A stretch of 32,255 nucleotides of DNA from a virus. The position numbers and the translations under genes are program-made. The stretch lies in the IMG/VR virus record IMGVR_UViG_3300013093_000161, positions 1-32,255 of that record, one strand, 5' to 3'. The notes beneath the pieces are model-generated. The model was not told the origin of the DNA and ran no database searches. It saw only the letters and a list, made by a program, of their open reading frames with translations. Below, piece after piece: positions 24,581 to 30,286 of the stretch. Each line of letters starts with the position of its first letter. Positions within the stretch are counted from its first letter, which is position 1.

Positions 24581-24588
24581 ACTAAATA
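24581..24588 (+). promoter_or_regulatory. variant late promoter motif (ACTAAATA) before gene 23
   Basis: ACTAAATA, one mismatch from NATAAATA, 36 bases before the gene 23 ATG and bracketed by a 6-bp inverted repeat (ATTTTA 24575-24580, TAAAAT 24587-24592). The same CTAAATA variant recurs at 26023-26029. Gene 23 would be expected to have a strong late promoter, which argues that the variant works. Confidence 0.45.
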
Positions 24589-24623
24589 AAATATTATAAT
24601 AACCCTCTAAAGGAGACACACAA

Positions 24624-25997
24624 ATGCAAGGTTTTAACGAAGAATTAGTTGCAAAGTGGAAGCCAGTATTGGAACATGCTGATCTTCCAAGAATTGCAGA
24701 CGCTCATAAGCGTAACGTAATTGCTACACTTCTCGAGAATACTGAGAAGTCAATTAAGGAAGATCGTGCTTCTCAAGGTATGACTAACCTTTTTGAAACT
24801 GGCATCAACGCAGTTGGTACTGGTGGTTATTCAGGTCAGGGTGGTGCTGGTGTTGCTGGTTACGATCCAATCCTTATCTCACTTATCCGTCGTGCAATGC
24901 CTAACCTAATTGCATATGACGTTTGCGGCGTTCAGCCAATGACAGGCCCAACTGGCTTGATCTTTGCAATGCGCTCACAATATGCTAACTCAACTAACAA
25001 GAATGGTGAAACATTCTATGATGAAGTTAACACAGGTATGTCAGCTGGCTTCAATGGCACTGGCGTATTTGGAGTTGGTGCTAACACTACATTTGGTGGT
25101 AACAACGTAGGTACAACACCTGACAATACTCTTGGTGTTTCAGCCTATAACTTCCAGACTGGTGCTACTACATCAACTGTTGAAGGTTTTGGTTCAACTT
25201 CAACATTCCCAGAAATGGCCTTCTCAATTGACAAGGTTTCAGTTACAGCTGTATCACGTGCTCTAAAGGCAGAATACACTATTGAACTTGCACAAGATCT
25301 AAAGGCAGTTCATGGTCTTGATGCTGAAACAGAATTGGCTAACATCCTTCAGTCAGAAATTCTTGCTGAAATTAACCGTGAAGTTATCCGTACTATTAAC
25401 ATCACTGCTCGTCAAGGTGCTACAGATGGAACTGTTACAGCTGGTGTCTTCGATCTTGACACAGACTCAAACGGTCGTTGGTCAGTTGAAAAGTTCAAGG
25501 GTCTTATGTTCCAGCTTGAAAGAGAAGCTAACAAGATTGCAAAAGACACACGTCGTGGCAAGGGTAACGTCATCATCTGTTCATCAGATGTAGCATCTGC
25601 TCTTCAGATGGCTGGCGTTCTTGACTATACTCCTGCTCTTGCTTCAAACAATCTAGCAGTTGACGACACTGGTAACACTTTCGCAGGTGTTCTAAATGGT
25701 CGCTTTAGAGTATACGTAGATCCATATACTACAGGTAACTATATGACTGTAGGTTATAAGGGTTCAAATGCATTCGATGCTGGTATCTTCTACTGCCCAT
25801 ACGTTCCACTACAAATGGTTCGTGCAGTTGGTCAGTCAGACTTCCAACCAAAGATTGGATTTAAGACTCGTTACGGAATGGTTGCAAATCCATTCGCACA
25901 GTCTTATCAAGGCAATCCACAAACTTCAAACTTTGGTCAACTACTTACTAACACTAATAGCTACTATCGTAGAGTTATTGTTAACAACATCATGTGA
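24624..25997 (+). CDS. 23: major capsid protein gp23
   Basis: A 457-residue HK97-fold capsid protein of the T4 gp23 family (T4 521; aquatic T4-like phages are shorter). Family landmarks: GYDPILISLIRRAMPNLIAYDVCGVQPMTGPTGLIFAMR, the AEMAFSIDKVSVTAVSRALKAEYTIELAQDLKAVHGLDAE region, REANKIAKDTRRGKGNVIICSS, and the C-terminal FDAGIFYCPYVPLQMVRAVG...KTRYGMVANPF. LFE followed by TG at residues 56-60 is a plausible gp21 cleavage site removing the propeptide (T4 cleaves after residue 65). Strong AAAGGAGA ribosome-binding site. Codon choice looks more restricted than in the flanking endonuclease, as expected for a highly expressed gene. Confidence 0.96.
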   Translation: MQGFNEELVAKWKPVLEHADLPRIADAHKRNVIATLLENTEKSIKEDRASQGMTNLFETGINAVGTGGYSGQGGAGVAGYDPILISLIRRAMPNLIAYDVCGVQPMTGPTGLIFAMRSQYANSTNKNGETFYDEVNTGMSAGFNGTGVFGVGANTTFGGNNVGTTPDNTLGVSAYNFQTGATTSTVEGFGSTSTFPEMAFSIDKVSVTAVSRALKAEYTIELAQDLKAVHGLDAETELANILQSEILAEINREVIRTINITARQGATDGTVTAGVFDLDTDSNGRWSVEKFKGLMFQLEREANKIAKDTRRGKGNVIICSSDVASALQMAGVLDYTPALASNNLAVDDTGNTFAGVLNGRFRVYVDPYTTGNYMTVGYKGSNAFDAGIFYCPYVPLQMVRAVGQSDFQPKIGFKTRYGMVANPFAQSYQGNPQTSNFGQLLTNTNSYYRRVIVNNIM

Positions 25998-26002
25998 GTC
26001 AC

Positions 26003-26017
26003 TACACTATCAGTGTA
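26003..26017 (+). other. small hairpin after gene 23
   Basis: TACACT (26003-26008) pairs with AGTGTA (26012-26017) around a three-base loop, six bases after the gene 23 stop and just before the main terminator. Could protect the 3' end of the capsid mRNA; might also be chance. Confidence 0.35.
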
Positions 26018-26021
26018 AAAA

Positions 26022-26029
26022 GCTAAATA
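26022..26029 (+). promoter_or_regulatory. variant late promoter motif (GCTAAATA) overlapping the gene 23 terminator
   Basis: GCTAAATA overlaps the base of the 5' arm of the hairpin at 26025-26056. Initiation a few bases downstream would give RNA that lacks most or all of that arm and so exposes the GGGAG ribosome-binding site of the endonuclease. Confidence 0.45.
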
Positions 26030-26060
26030 CTCCCAGAGGAAACTTTGGGAGTATTTTTTT
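26025..26060 (+). terminator. strong terminator after gene 23, also covers the endonuclease ribosome-binding site
   Basis: AAATACTCCCA (26025-26035) pairs perfectly with TGGGAGTATTT (26046-26056), extended by G-U and A-U pairs to a GGAAAC loop, and followed by a run of T up to 26060. GGGAG in the 3' arm is the only Shine-Dalgarno for the ATG at 26061. Confidence 0.88.
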
Positions 26061-26759
26061 ATGAATAAAGAAAAATGTGGGTTTGTATATTTGTGGTATG
26101 ATAAAAAACATAAAAGATTTTATATAGGATGTCATTGGGGAAGAACAGATGATGGTTATATATGTTCTTCTAACTGGATGAGAGATGCATATAATAGACG
26201 ACCATTGGATTTTAAAAGACGCATACTAAAAAATAATATTTTAAAAAGATCTGATATTTACATAGAAGAACAAAAATATCTAGATATGATTAAACCTGAA
26301 GAAATTAAAAAAAGATATTATAATTTATGTCTTTCATCAAAAGATTTATGGCATCAATATCCTGATAAAGTTCCATCTATAGGACAAAAGATATCAGCTA
26401 AAAAACTTGGTAAGTCTACTGGACCATGTACGCCAGAAAGAGCATTGAATATTTCAAATGCTAAAAAAGGAATTAATTTTTCTGAAGAACACAAACAAAA
26501 ATTGAGTGAAACGAGAAAAGGTAAACCAAGGTCCGAGGAATCCAAAAGAAAAACCACAGAAACATTGAAGGCAAAATGGGCTTCAGGAGAGTTTAATAGA
26601 CCAAGAGCAGTTCCTAAAACTATAATGACAAGAGAAGATCAAGATAAACTTAATTCTAAATTACTAAAAGAAAGATGGGCTGACCCTATATGGACAGCTA
26701 ATCAAAAAGAAAAGCTTAAACAAGCTCATCAAAAACGTAAAGGTATAAATAATGTATAA
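26061..26759 (+). CDS. GIY-YIG homing endonuclease with NUMOD3-like DNA-binding repeats
   Basis: A 232-residue free-standing homing endonuclease. The catalytic domain shows GFVYLW (residues 7-12, the GIY element), FYIG (20-23, the YIG element), GYICSSNWMRDAY (32-44) with conserved Arg, and the metal-binding Glu in DIYIEEQKYL (69 or 70). Residues about 108-170 contain NUMOD3-type repeats: QKISAKKLGKSTG, then FSEEHKQKLSETRKGKPRSEESKRK, which contact DNA. The C-terminus is basic and includes KAKWASG. Such genes sit beside conserved genes and spread by cutting alleles that lack them. The ATG is immediately after the T-run of the gene 23 terminator and its GGGAG lies in that hairpin, so translation from upstream readthrough RNA should be low. 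Confidence 0.9.
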   Translation: MNKEKCGFVYLWYDKKHKRFYIGCHWGRTDDGYICSSNWMRDAYNRRPLDFKRRILKNNILKRSDIYIEEQKYLDMIKPEEIKKRYYNLCLSSKDLWHQYPDKVPSIGQKISAKKLGKSTGPCTPERALNISNAKKGINFSEEHKQKLSETRKGKPRSEESKRKTTETLKAKWASGEFNRPRAVPKTIMTREDQDKLNSKLLKERWADPIWTANQKEKLKQAHQKRKGINNV

Positions 26760-26788
26760 AAGAAGCAGGGACAACCTGTTCATACTAA

Positions 26789-26812
26789 AAAAGGGCGCTT
26801 CGGCGCCCTTTT
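26789..26812. terminator. bidirectional intrinsic terminator with UUCG loop
   Basis: AAAAGGGCGC (26789-26798), loop TTCG, GCGCCCTTTT (26803-26812): ten perfect pairs closed by the very stable UUCG tetraloop, with a T-run at the end on both strands. It separates the rightward structural block from the leftward accessory operon and can stop both. Confidence 0.93.
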
Positions 26813-26848
26813 CTTTTACCTAATATTCTAACTTATGACCTGCAATGT

Positions 26849-26986
26849 CTATATTTTTAAATGGAGTAGGAAGCTCAGATACAGCCAAAGTAATTTCTGG
26901 TCTGAGACACTACAATCCTTAATAGCTTCAATAAAGTGAGCTGGTAGGAGTTCCTTTAAACCTTCTACGTATTCTTCTACTGTCAT
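26849..26986 (-). CDS. small unknown protein, probably frameshifted near its C-terminus
   Basis: A 45-residue ORF whose ATG overlaps the preceding stop (TAATG at 26984-26988), with AAGGAAAC as ribosome-binding site. The first 28 residues (MTVEEYVEGLKELLPAHFIE...) read as a normal small acidic helical protein, but after about residue 29 the sequence becomes unlike protein (LLWLYLSFLLHLKI). The -1 frame from about 26905 continues with a natural-looking tail EITLAVSELPTPFKNIDIAG and ends HKLEY at the stop 26820-26822, eight bases before the terminator. A one-base loss, sequencing error or programmed -1 shift would restore a protein of about 55 residues. No family recognised. Confidence 0.5.
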   Translation of the reverse strand: MTVEEYVEGLKELLPAHFIEAIKDCSVSDQKLLWLYLSFLLHLKI

Positions 26987-27222
26987 TATTTTGTTTCCTT
27001 ATAAAGCCAAGCATAAAACCCATCAGCAATGGTATGTACATCTGAGCTTGTCATAATATTACCATCAACTTTATTGTTAGTATTGGATACAAGTTCATTA
27101 ATATGCTTACACCACTCTACAGACTTATCTAAAGCCCATTGGCGATTCCAAATACGATCATTTTCCTCTCGACGAGCAATACTTTCAGGTGTTTGTTTAG
27201 GAACTTCAAAATCATCACTCAT
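26986..27222 (-). CDS. small unknown protein of leftward operon
   Basis: A 78-residue protein. The start at 27222 (MSDDFEVPKQTPESIARREENDRIW) overlaps the preceding stop as ATGA and has AAAAGGA upstream; an in-frame ATG at 27243 inside that gene is less likely. Sequence is hydrophilic and helical with two Trp-rich spots (RIWNRQWALDKSVEWCKHI) and a C-terminal DVHTIADGFYAWLYKETK. No signal peptide, membrane helix or known motif. Co-translated with the exported protein upstream and the small gene downstream. Confidence 0.6.
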   Translation of the reverse strand: MSDDFEVPKQTPESIARREENDRIWNRQWALDKSVEWCKHINELVSNTNNKVDGNIMTSSDVHTIADGFYAWLYKETK

Positions 27223-27509
27223 TCTGTTATAATCCTTTTCCAATTGCCATCTTTACGTTTCAACCAAAGATTACCATCTTCTCCTACTGCCATTGATACT
27301 TGCTTATCAGGATCGTACTGAGGCATTGTATTAAACATAATAGGTCCATTACTAAGTCTCATCATCTCACCATCTGGTTTCTTTGCACCATGAAGTGTTA
27401 GGTTTACCGAGTTATTCAATGGTGTACCAGTCACTTCTTCTTTAGCAAAAGCAGCTACCGCCATTAAAGGCGATAGTGCAATTGCTCCAAACAAACTTCG
27501 TCTATTCAT
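27219..27509 (-). CDS. small exported protein with twin-arginine-like signal peptide
   Basis: A 96-residue protein. Residues 1-22 form a signal peptide: MNRRSLFGAIALSPLMAVAA then FA, with an Arg-Arg pair directly followed by Ser-Leu-Phe (Tat-like) and an AFA cleavage site before KEE. The mature 74 residues are polar (TPLNNSVNLTLHGAKKPDGE ... VGEDGNLWLKRKDGNWKRII) with a short 'DGNLWLKRKDGNW' beta-hairpin-like end. Translation is coupled to the SPFH-like membrane gene by an ATGA overlap, and GGAGG lies just upstream, so the two products may meet in the periplasm. Phage-encoded Tat-type signals are uncommon. Sec export is the alternative, because the n-region is very short. Confidence 0.7.
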   Translation of the reverse strand: MNRRSLFGAIALSPLMAVAAFAKEEVTGTPLNNSVNLTLHGAKKPDGEMMRLSNGPIMFNTMPQYDPDKQVSMAVGEDGNLWLKRKDGNWKRIITE

Positions 27510-28693
27510 TGTTTAACCTCCGCTTTAGGTGCTAGATTAGAAAGAGTTTCTAACATCTGAGGTGTCACTACGATAGGCAATCCATGCTTATCCAAACCAC
27601 TACCGAGACCTTCTTGAACTCGAAGACCAGCAACTGCTTGAAGAATAGGAAGTGCAGAAGCAAGCTTAGTAGCAATATAACGATCGTTAACAGCTTTCTG
27701 AACTGATTGATCAAACTCAAACGTATCTGCCCATCCAATAAAGTCTAGAGTAATACCAACAGAAGCAAAGTATTCTTTTACGCTCTTTTGAATACTTTCC
27801 ATCATAGGTACCATATCTTCATTAGCCTGATCAAATGTACGTTTGCCGATTTCAGCACAAACAAGTGTCTGAACCTTCTTACGGCCTACATCATCCATAA
27901 CATTAGCCAATGAACGCCCATAATAAACAGATGTAAAGATTACTTGTGGATCATTACGATTACCTTGTTGTGGAACTACACCAAAGCGGTAAAGAAACTT
28001 AGCCGCATCAACTTCTGATACAGATGCGCCAATAGAAACACCTGCTGTAATATTCAAACCTTCCTTTGATTGACAAGGAAATGATTGATCTGAAGAAGCA
28101 GTTCCACGATTAGCAGACTTTACCCATTCACGAGAGTAGGGGGTACGATCAACAATAATCAAACGACCTGTAGGTACATAAAAGTCCCAATTCAAAAAGC
28201 CGCCTGAATTACTCAACTTAGCATGAGGAACAATAAAACGCTTTGCAGCAATCTTATTATCACTCAAATATGATTCAGAATCAAACTTGGCTTGAGTATC
28301 TTTGTTTGCACCAACATCTGGAATCCAAAATGCTGATTCATTAGGAAGGATGGTATATGCTTCTGTCTTATCAACAGTATCAGCATATGCAAATGCCTGT
28401 TGAGGATGTGCAATCATAACAAGCAATAGTAATGCTGTAGATGCTGCAATAAACTCTTCAAGCTTTTTCTTCCAGATAACAAACAATGACATAAGGAATC
28501 CAAATGTTGCCAAGAAATATACTGTATTATTCATTGTAAACACAAAGCTCGTTGTTAGATAAGAAGCTGCACTATTATCAAATTGATTACCAGCAACAGC
28601 TCCTGTAATCAAAGTAGCCAAAGGGTTGATAACGCTAATTACTGCCATATAGACAAAAAAAGCGATAGTTGTTTTAATTAAATTACTGATCAT
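27506..28693 (-). CDS. three-helix membrane protein with SPFH/band-7-like domain
   Basis: A 395-residue protein. Hydrophobic segments at about residues 5-34, 46-74 and 82-102 are likely membrane helices; between the second and third lies a positive KKK. From about 172 the soluble part resembles the SPFH/band-7 (stomatin-HflK/C) domain: YVPTGRLIIVDRTPYSREW, then GLNITAGVSIGASVSEVDAAKFLYRFG, then a helix with RKKVQTLVCAEIGKRT and EYFASVGITLDFIGWADTFEFDQSVQKAVNDRY, the usual strand-helix end of the fold. Such proteins build large membrane rings and modulate proteases or lipid domains. The gene overlaps both neighbours (11 bases and ATGA). Fold assignment is from pattern, moderate; function in the phage, for example protecting the infected cell membrane, is speculation. 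Confidence 0.65.
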   Translation of the reverse strand: MISNLIKTTIAFFVYMAVISVINPLATLITGAVAGNQFDNSAASYLTTSFVFTMNNTVYFLATFGFLMSLFVIWKKKLEEFIAASTALLLLVMIAHPQQAFAYADTVDKTEAYTILPNESAFWIPDVGANKDTQAKFDSESYLSDNKIAAKRFIVPHAKLSNSGGFLNWDFYVPTGRLIIVDRTPYSREWVKSANRGTASSDQSFPCQSKEGLNITAGVSIGASVSEVDAAKFLYRFGVVPQQGNRNDPQVIFTSVYYGRSLANVMDDVGRKKVQTLVCAEIGKRTFDQANEDMVPMMESIQKSVKEYFASVGITLDFIGWADTFEFDQSVQKAVNDRYIATKLASALPILQAVAGLRVQEGLGSGLDKHGLPIVVTPQMLETLSNLAPKAEVKQ

Positions 28694-28886
28694 GATTTAC
28701 TACCTCAAGTTGATCAAAAACGTATCCTGATGATATGAGAAAATTCTCAAAATAACTTACGATTGTATCAAGTGTCAAATCTGTTCCGTTAAACGACATC
28801 TCAATAGTTGTATCTGGATAATTTTCCAGACCACTATTGACCATATCCATATAGAATCTATATGTTACTCTATAATCATCATTCAT
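28683..28886 (-). CDS. small unknown protein of leftward operon
   Basis: A 67-residue protein beginning MNDDYRVTYRFYMDMVNSGL and ending QLEVVNHDQ. It looks like one alpha/beta domain of strands and one helix (LDTIVSYFENFLISSGY). It overlaps the preceding gene by ATGA and the next by 11 bases; its last codons contain GAGGTAGTAAA, the ribosome-binding region for the membrane protein that follows. No known motif. Confidence 0.6.
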   Translation of the reverse strand: MNDDYRVTYRFYMDMVNSGLENYPDTTIEMSFNGTDLTLDTIVSYFENFLISSGYVFDQLEVVNHDQ

Positions 28887-29317
28887 AGCTTTACTACCTC
28901 CAAATGGTCACCTACGACCTTTAAATTGACAAGATTTGTTTTCTCAGAAAGACCTGTTCTCAAATAATCTCGGCCTCCATCTATCCATACTGTTTTGTCT
29001 GGACTAACACGGTAGTCATGACGATATCGTGAATAGATAATATCACCGTTATCTGCTCTTACACCAACAATTGGTTTTTCTGTAGCAGAGATTCCATTAG
29101 TAATCATTGGCACGTTGTTCTCATCAAGATACAAACCAAAATAGTTTGAACCTTGTGGATGAGCTTGTTCTGTATAGAAAATTGCAGCAGGAAAGTTAGC
29201 CCATCCTCCATCTTTTGCTCTAAGGCAACATTCGAATACATACGTTGCATTATACTTTTGTTCGATCTGGCGAATGCCTTCTGGCTTCAAAAACGAACAC
29301 TCATTGAGAATAGTCAT
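28883..29317 (-). CDS. unknown protein of leftward operon
   Basis: A 144-residue mixed alpha/beta protein, starting MTILNECSFLKPEGIRQIEQ. Visible: KYNATYVFECCLRAKDGGWANFPAAIFYT, then an ordinary beta-rich core (SNYFGLYLDENNVPMITNG, VGVRADNGDIIYSRYRHDYR) and an end VVGDHLEVVKL. Two adjacent Cys near residue 30 are unremarkable without a partner motif. Four-base overlaps on both sides. I do not recognise the family. Confidence 0.6.
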   Translation of the reverse strand: MTILNECSFLKPEGIRQIEQKYNATYVFECCLRAKDGGWANFPAAIFYTEQAHPQGSNYFGLYLDENNVPMITNGISATEKPIVGVRADNGDIIYSRYRHDYRVSPDKTVWIDGGRDYLRTGLSEKTNLVNLKVVGDHLEVVKL

Positions 29318-29640
29318 TTACGTTTCTTTCGTGGTTTAGCATAAAACTTCTGATAAAGCTTCTCTAATCCTGGCTTATCAGGATGCTTGTGGATCCATTG
29401 TCCTGTATAAGGACTAAATTCCTCAACAAAAAACTTATCTAATTTTTGGTTGCCAGTAGCCAATTGTTGGTTTACGAGTAGAGCCATACTATCAAATTGA
29501 TGATCAGGCATAATAGAATCAGAATGCACTTCGTAAGCATAGGCTGCAACAGATAGTTTGATACGAAGATGTCGCTCTTTTTCAATCTCGCTACCCCATG
29601 CAGAAGGAACGGTACTTACCATAAATTGATCTAAACTCAT
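29314..29640 (-). CDS. protein resembling the N-terminal (Ia) subdomain of NAD-dependent DNA ligase
   Basis: A 108-residue protein. Residues about 30-60 (SVAAYAYEVHSDSIMPDHQFDSMALLVNQQL) show the 'Y.Y....s.i.D..FD.L...L' spacing of the LigA Ia subdomain, which binds the nicotinamide part of NAD. Tyr34, Tyr36, Asp46 and Asp50 are the candidates for the conserved positions. The C-terminal part (FSPYTGQWIHKHPDKPGLEKLYQ) and basic tail KPRKKRK differ, and there is no adenylation domain, so it is not a ligase by itself. It may be an NAD- or DNA-associated regulator, or only a helical look-alike. It starts in the ATGA overlap with the SWIM gene. Confidence 0.5.
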   Translation of the reverse strand: MSLDQFMVSTVPSAWGSEIEKERHLRIKLSVAAYAYEVHSDSIMPDHQFDSMALLVNQQLATGNQKLDKFFVEEFSPYTGQWIHKHPDKPGLEKLYQKFYAKPRKKRK

Positions 29641-29948
29641 GCAGCCTCTGCTATATGTTTACAAGACCTACGGAATTGAAATGCAGGACAGGTACAGCTT
29701 TTGTATTTGGTCCCAATAGTGACAGTATACACATTGCCTTTAGATCCTGCAACAGTTATTTCACGCTCTACAGGAGCAGCAATAAACTTAGCCTCAGAGC
29801 CATCTATTGAGATGATTTCAGACTTTGGAATAATACGAACACGAAACTTAAGCTCATTAGTTGTAAGAGCAATTGCATCATATTCAACCCAACGAGGAGT
29901 AGCAACAAGCTCTCCTTCCCAACGACCAGTCTTAGTTTGAACTTGCAT
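29637..29948 (-). CDS. SWIM zinc-finger protein
   Basis: A 103-residue protein with start chosen at 29948 (MQVQTKTGRWEGELVATP), which has AAGAGG eight bases upstream; a longer in-frame start at 30002 lies inside the previous gene. The C-terminus YTVTIGTKYKSCTCPAFQFR then RSCKHIAEAA is a clear SWIM motif, CxC-x8-CxH with Cys85, Cys87, Cys96 and His98, which binds zinc and in other proteins mediates DNA or protein contact. The first 60 residues are beta-rich (WVEYDAIALTTNELKFRVRIIP). It is a minimal SWIM protein without the helicase or transposase partners usual in cellular versions; a regulatory or DNA-binding role is likely. Confidence 0.85.
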   Translation of the reverse strand: MQVQTKTGRWEGELVATPRWVEYDAIALTTNELKFRVRIIPKSEIISIDGSEAKFIAAPVEREITVAGSKGNVYTVTIGTKYKSCTCPAFQFRRSCKHIAEAA

Positions 29949-30186
29949 ATAAAGCCTCTTGATCTGCTTCCTCGATAGAATTGAGAGCAGTTTGAATAGC
30001 AATCTTGATATAATTGTTGACCTGATGCCTAGAAAAAGATTTGCTCAAAGCTTCGTAAATGAAAATATCAAAATCCTCTAGCAGATAATCTTGATAACCA
30101 TCAAGCTGTTCCCAGGCCTCAAATACTTCCTTAGTCACAGGAATATTGACGGTGATTTTAAGATTGTGATCGTGTTGATCAACCAT
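29932..30186 (-). CDS. unknown acidic protein, first gene of leftward operon
   Basis: An 84-residue acidic protein. The start at 30186 (MVDQHDHNLKITVNIP) is chosen because GGAG lies seven bases before it; the ATG at 30198 lies within that ribosome-binding region. A short strand (LKITVNIPVTKEVFEAWEQLDG) precedes helices with DYLLEDFDIFIYEALSK and ends EEADQEALYASSN. It resembles many small early phage proteins of unknown role. It is about 20 bases downstream of the left outward promoter, so it should be among the first genes expressed. Confidence 0.65.
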   Translation of the reverse strand: MVDQHDHNLKITVNIPVTKEVFEAWEQLDGYQDYLLEDFDIFIYEALSKSFSRHQVNNYIKIAIQTALNSIEEADQEALYASSN

Positions 30187-30203
30187 TGTTATCTCCATTG
30201 CTC

Positions 30204-30257
30204 ATATTATTATAATAGGATAAGTTGGATAAAAAGGCAACGATTTTATTAAAAAAT
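30204..30257. repeat. left arm of 54-bp inverted repeat (promoter copy 1)
   Basis: Read on the minus strand this arm matches 30667-30720 at 51 of 54 positions; the three differences fall in the promoter spacer (CAAC here against GAGT there). It holds a complete promoter plus the upstream AT block ATTTTTTAATAAAAT. Confidence 0.9.
30212..30240 (-). promoter_or_regulatory. leftward sigma70-like promoter (early operon)
   Basis: -35 TTGCCT (30240-30235), 17-base spacer, -10 TATTAT (30217-30212); an A/T-rich UP-like block lies just upstream. It should drive the operon 30186 to 26820. Confidence 0.75.
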
Positions 30258-30265
30258 ATTGCCTT
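30231..30265 (-). terminator. weak terminator for the gene at 30550-30287, overlapping the leftward promoter
   Basis: On the minus strand AAGGCAA (30265-30259) pairs with TTGCCTT (30240-30234), with inner ATTTT/AAAAT pairing, followed by a T-run to 30231. The 3' arm is the -35 box of the next promoter, so terminator and promoter share bases. Confidence 0.5.
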
Positions 30266-30286
30266 GATATTATTAGGTTTTTTTGG

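Noticed and set aside
25998-26060. Possible tRNA or intron remnant after gene 23
   Set aside because: Only two simple hairpins are visible; no cloverleaf or group I core elements. No tRNA was recognised anywhere in the window.
26744-26751. Exact TATAAATA within the 3' end of the homing endonuclease
   Set aside because: No rightward gene follows before the terminator at 26789, so probably chance in AT-rich sequence.
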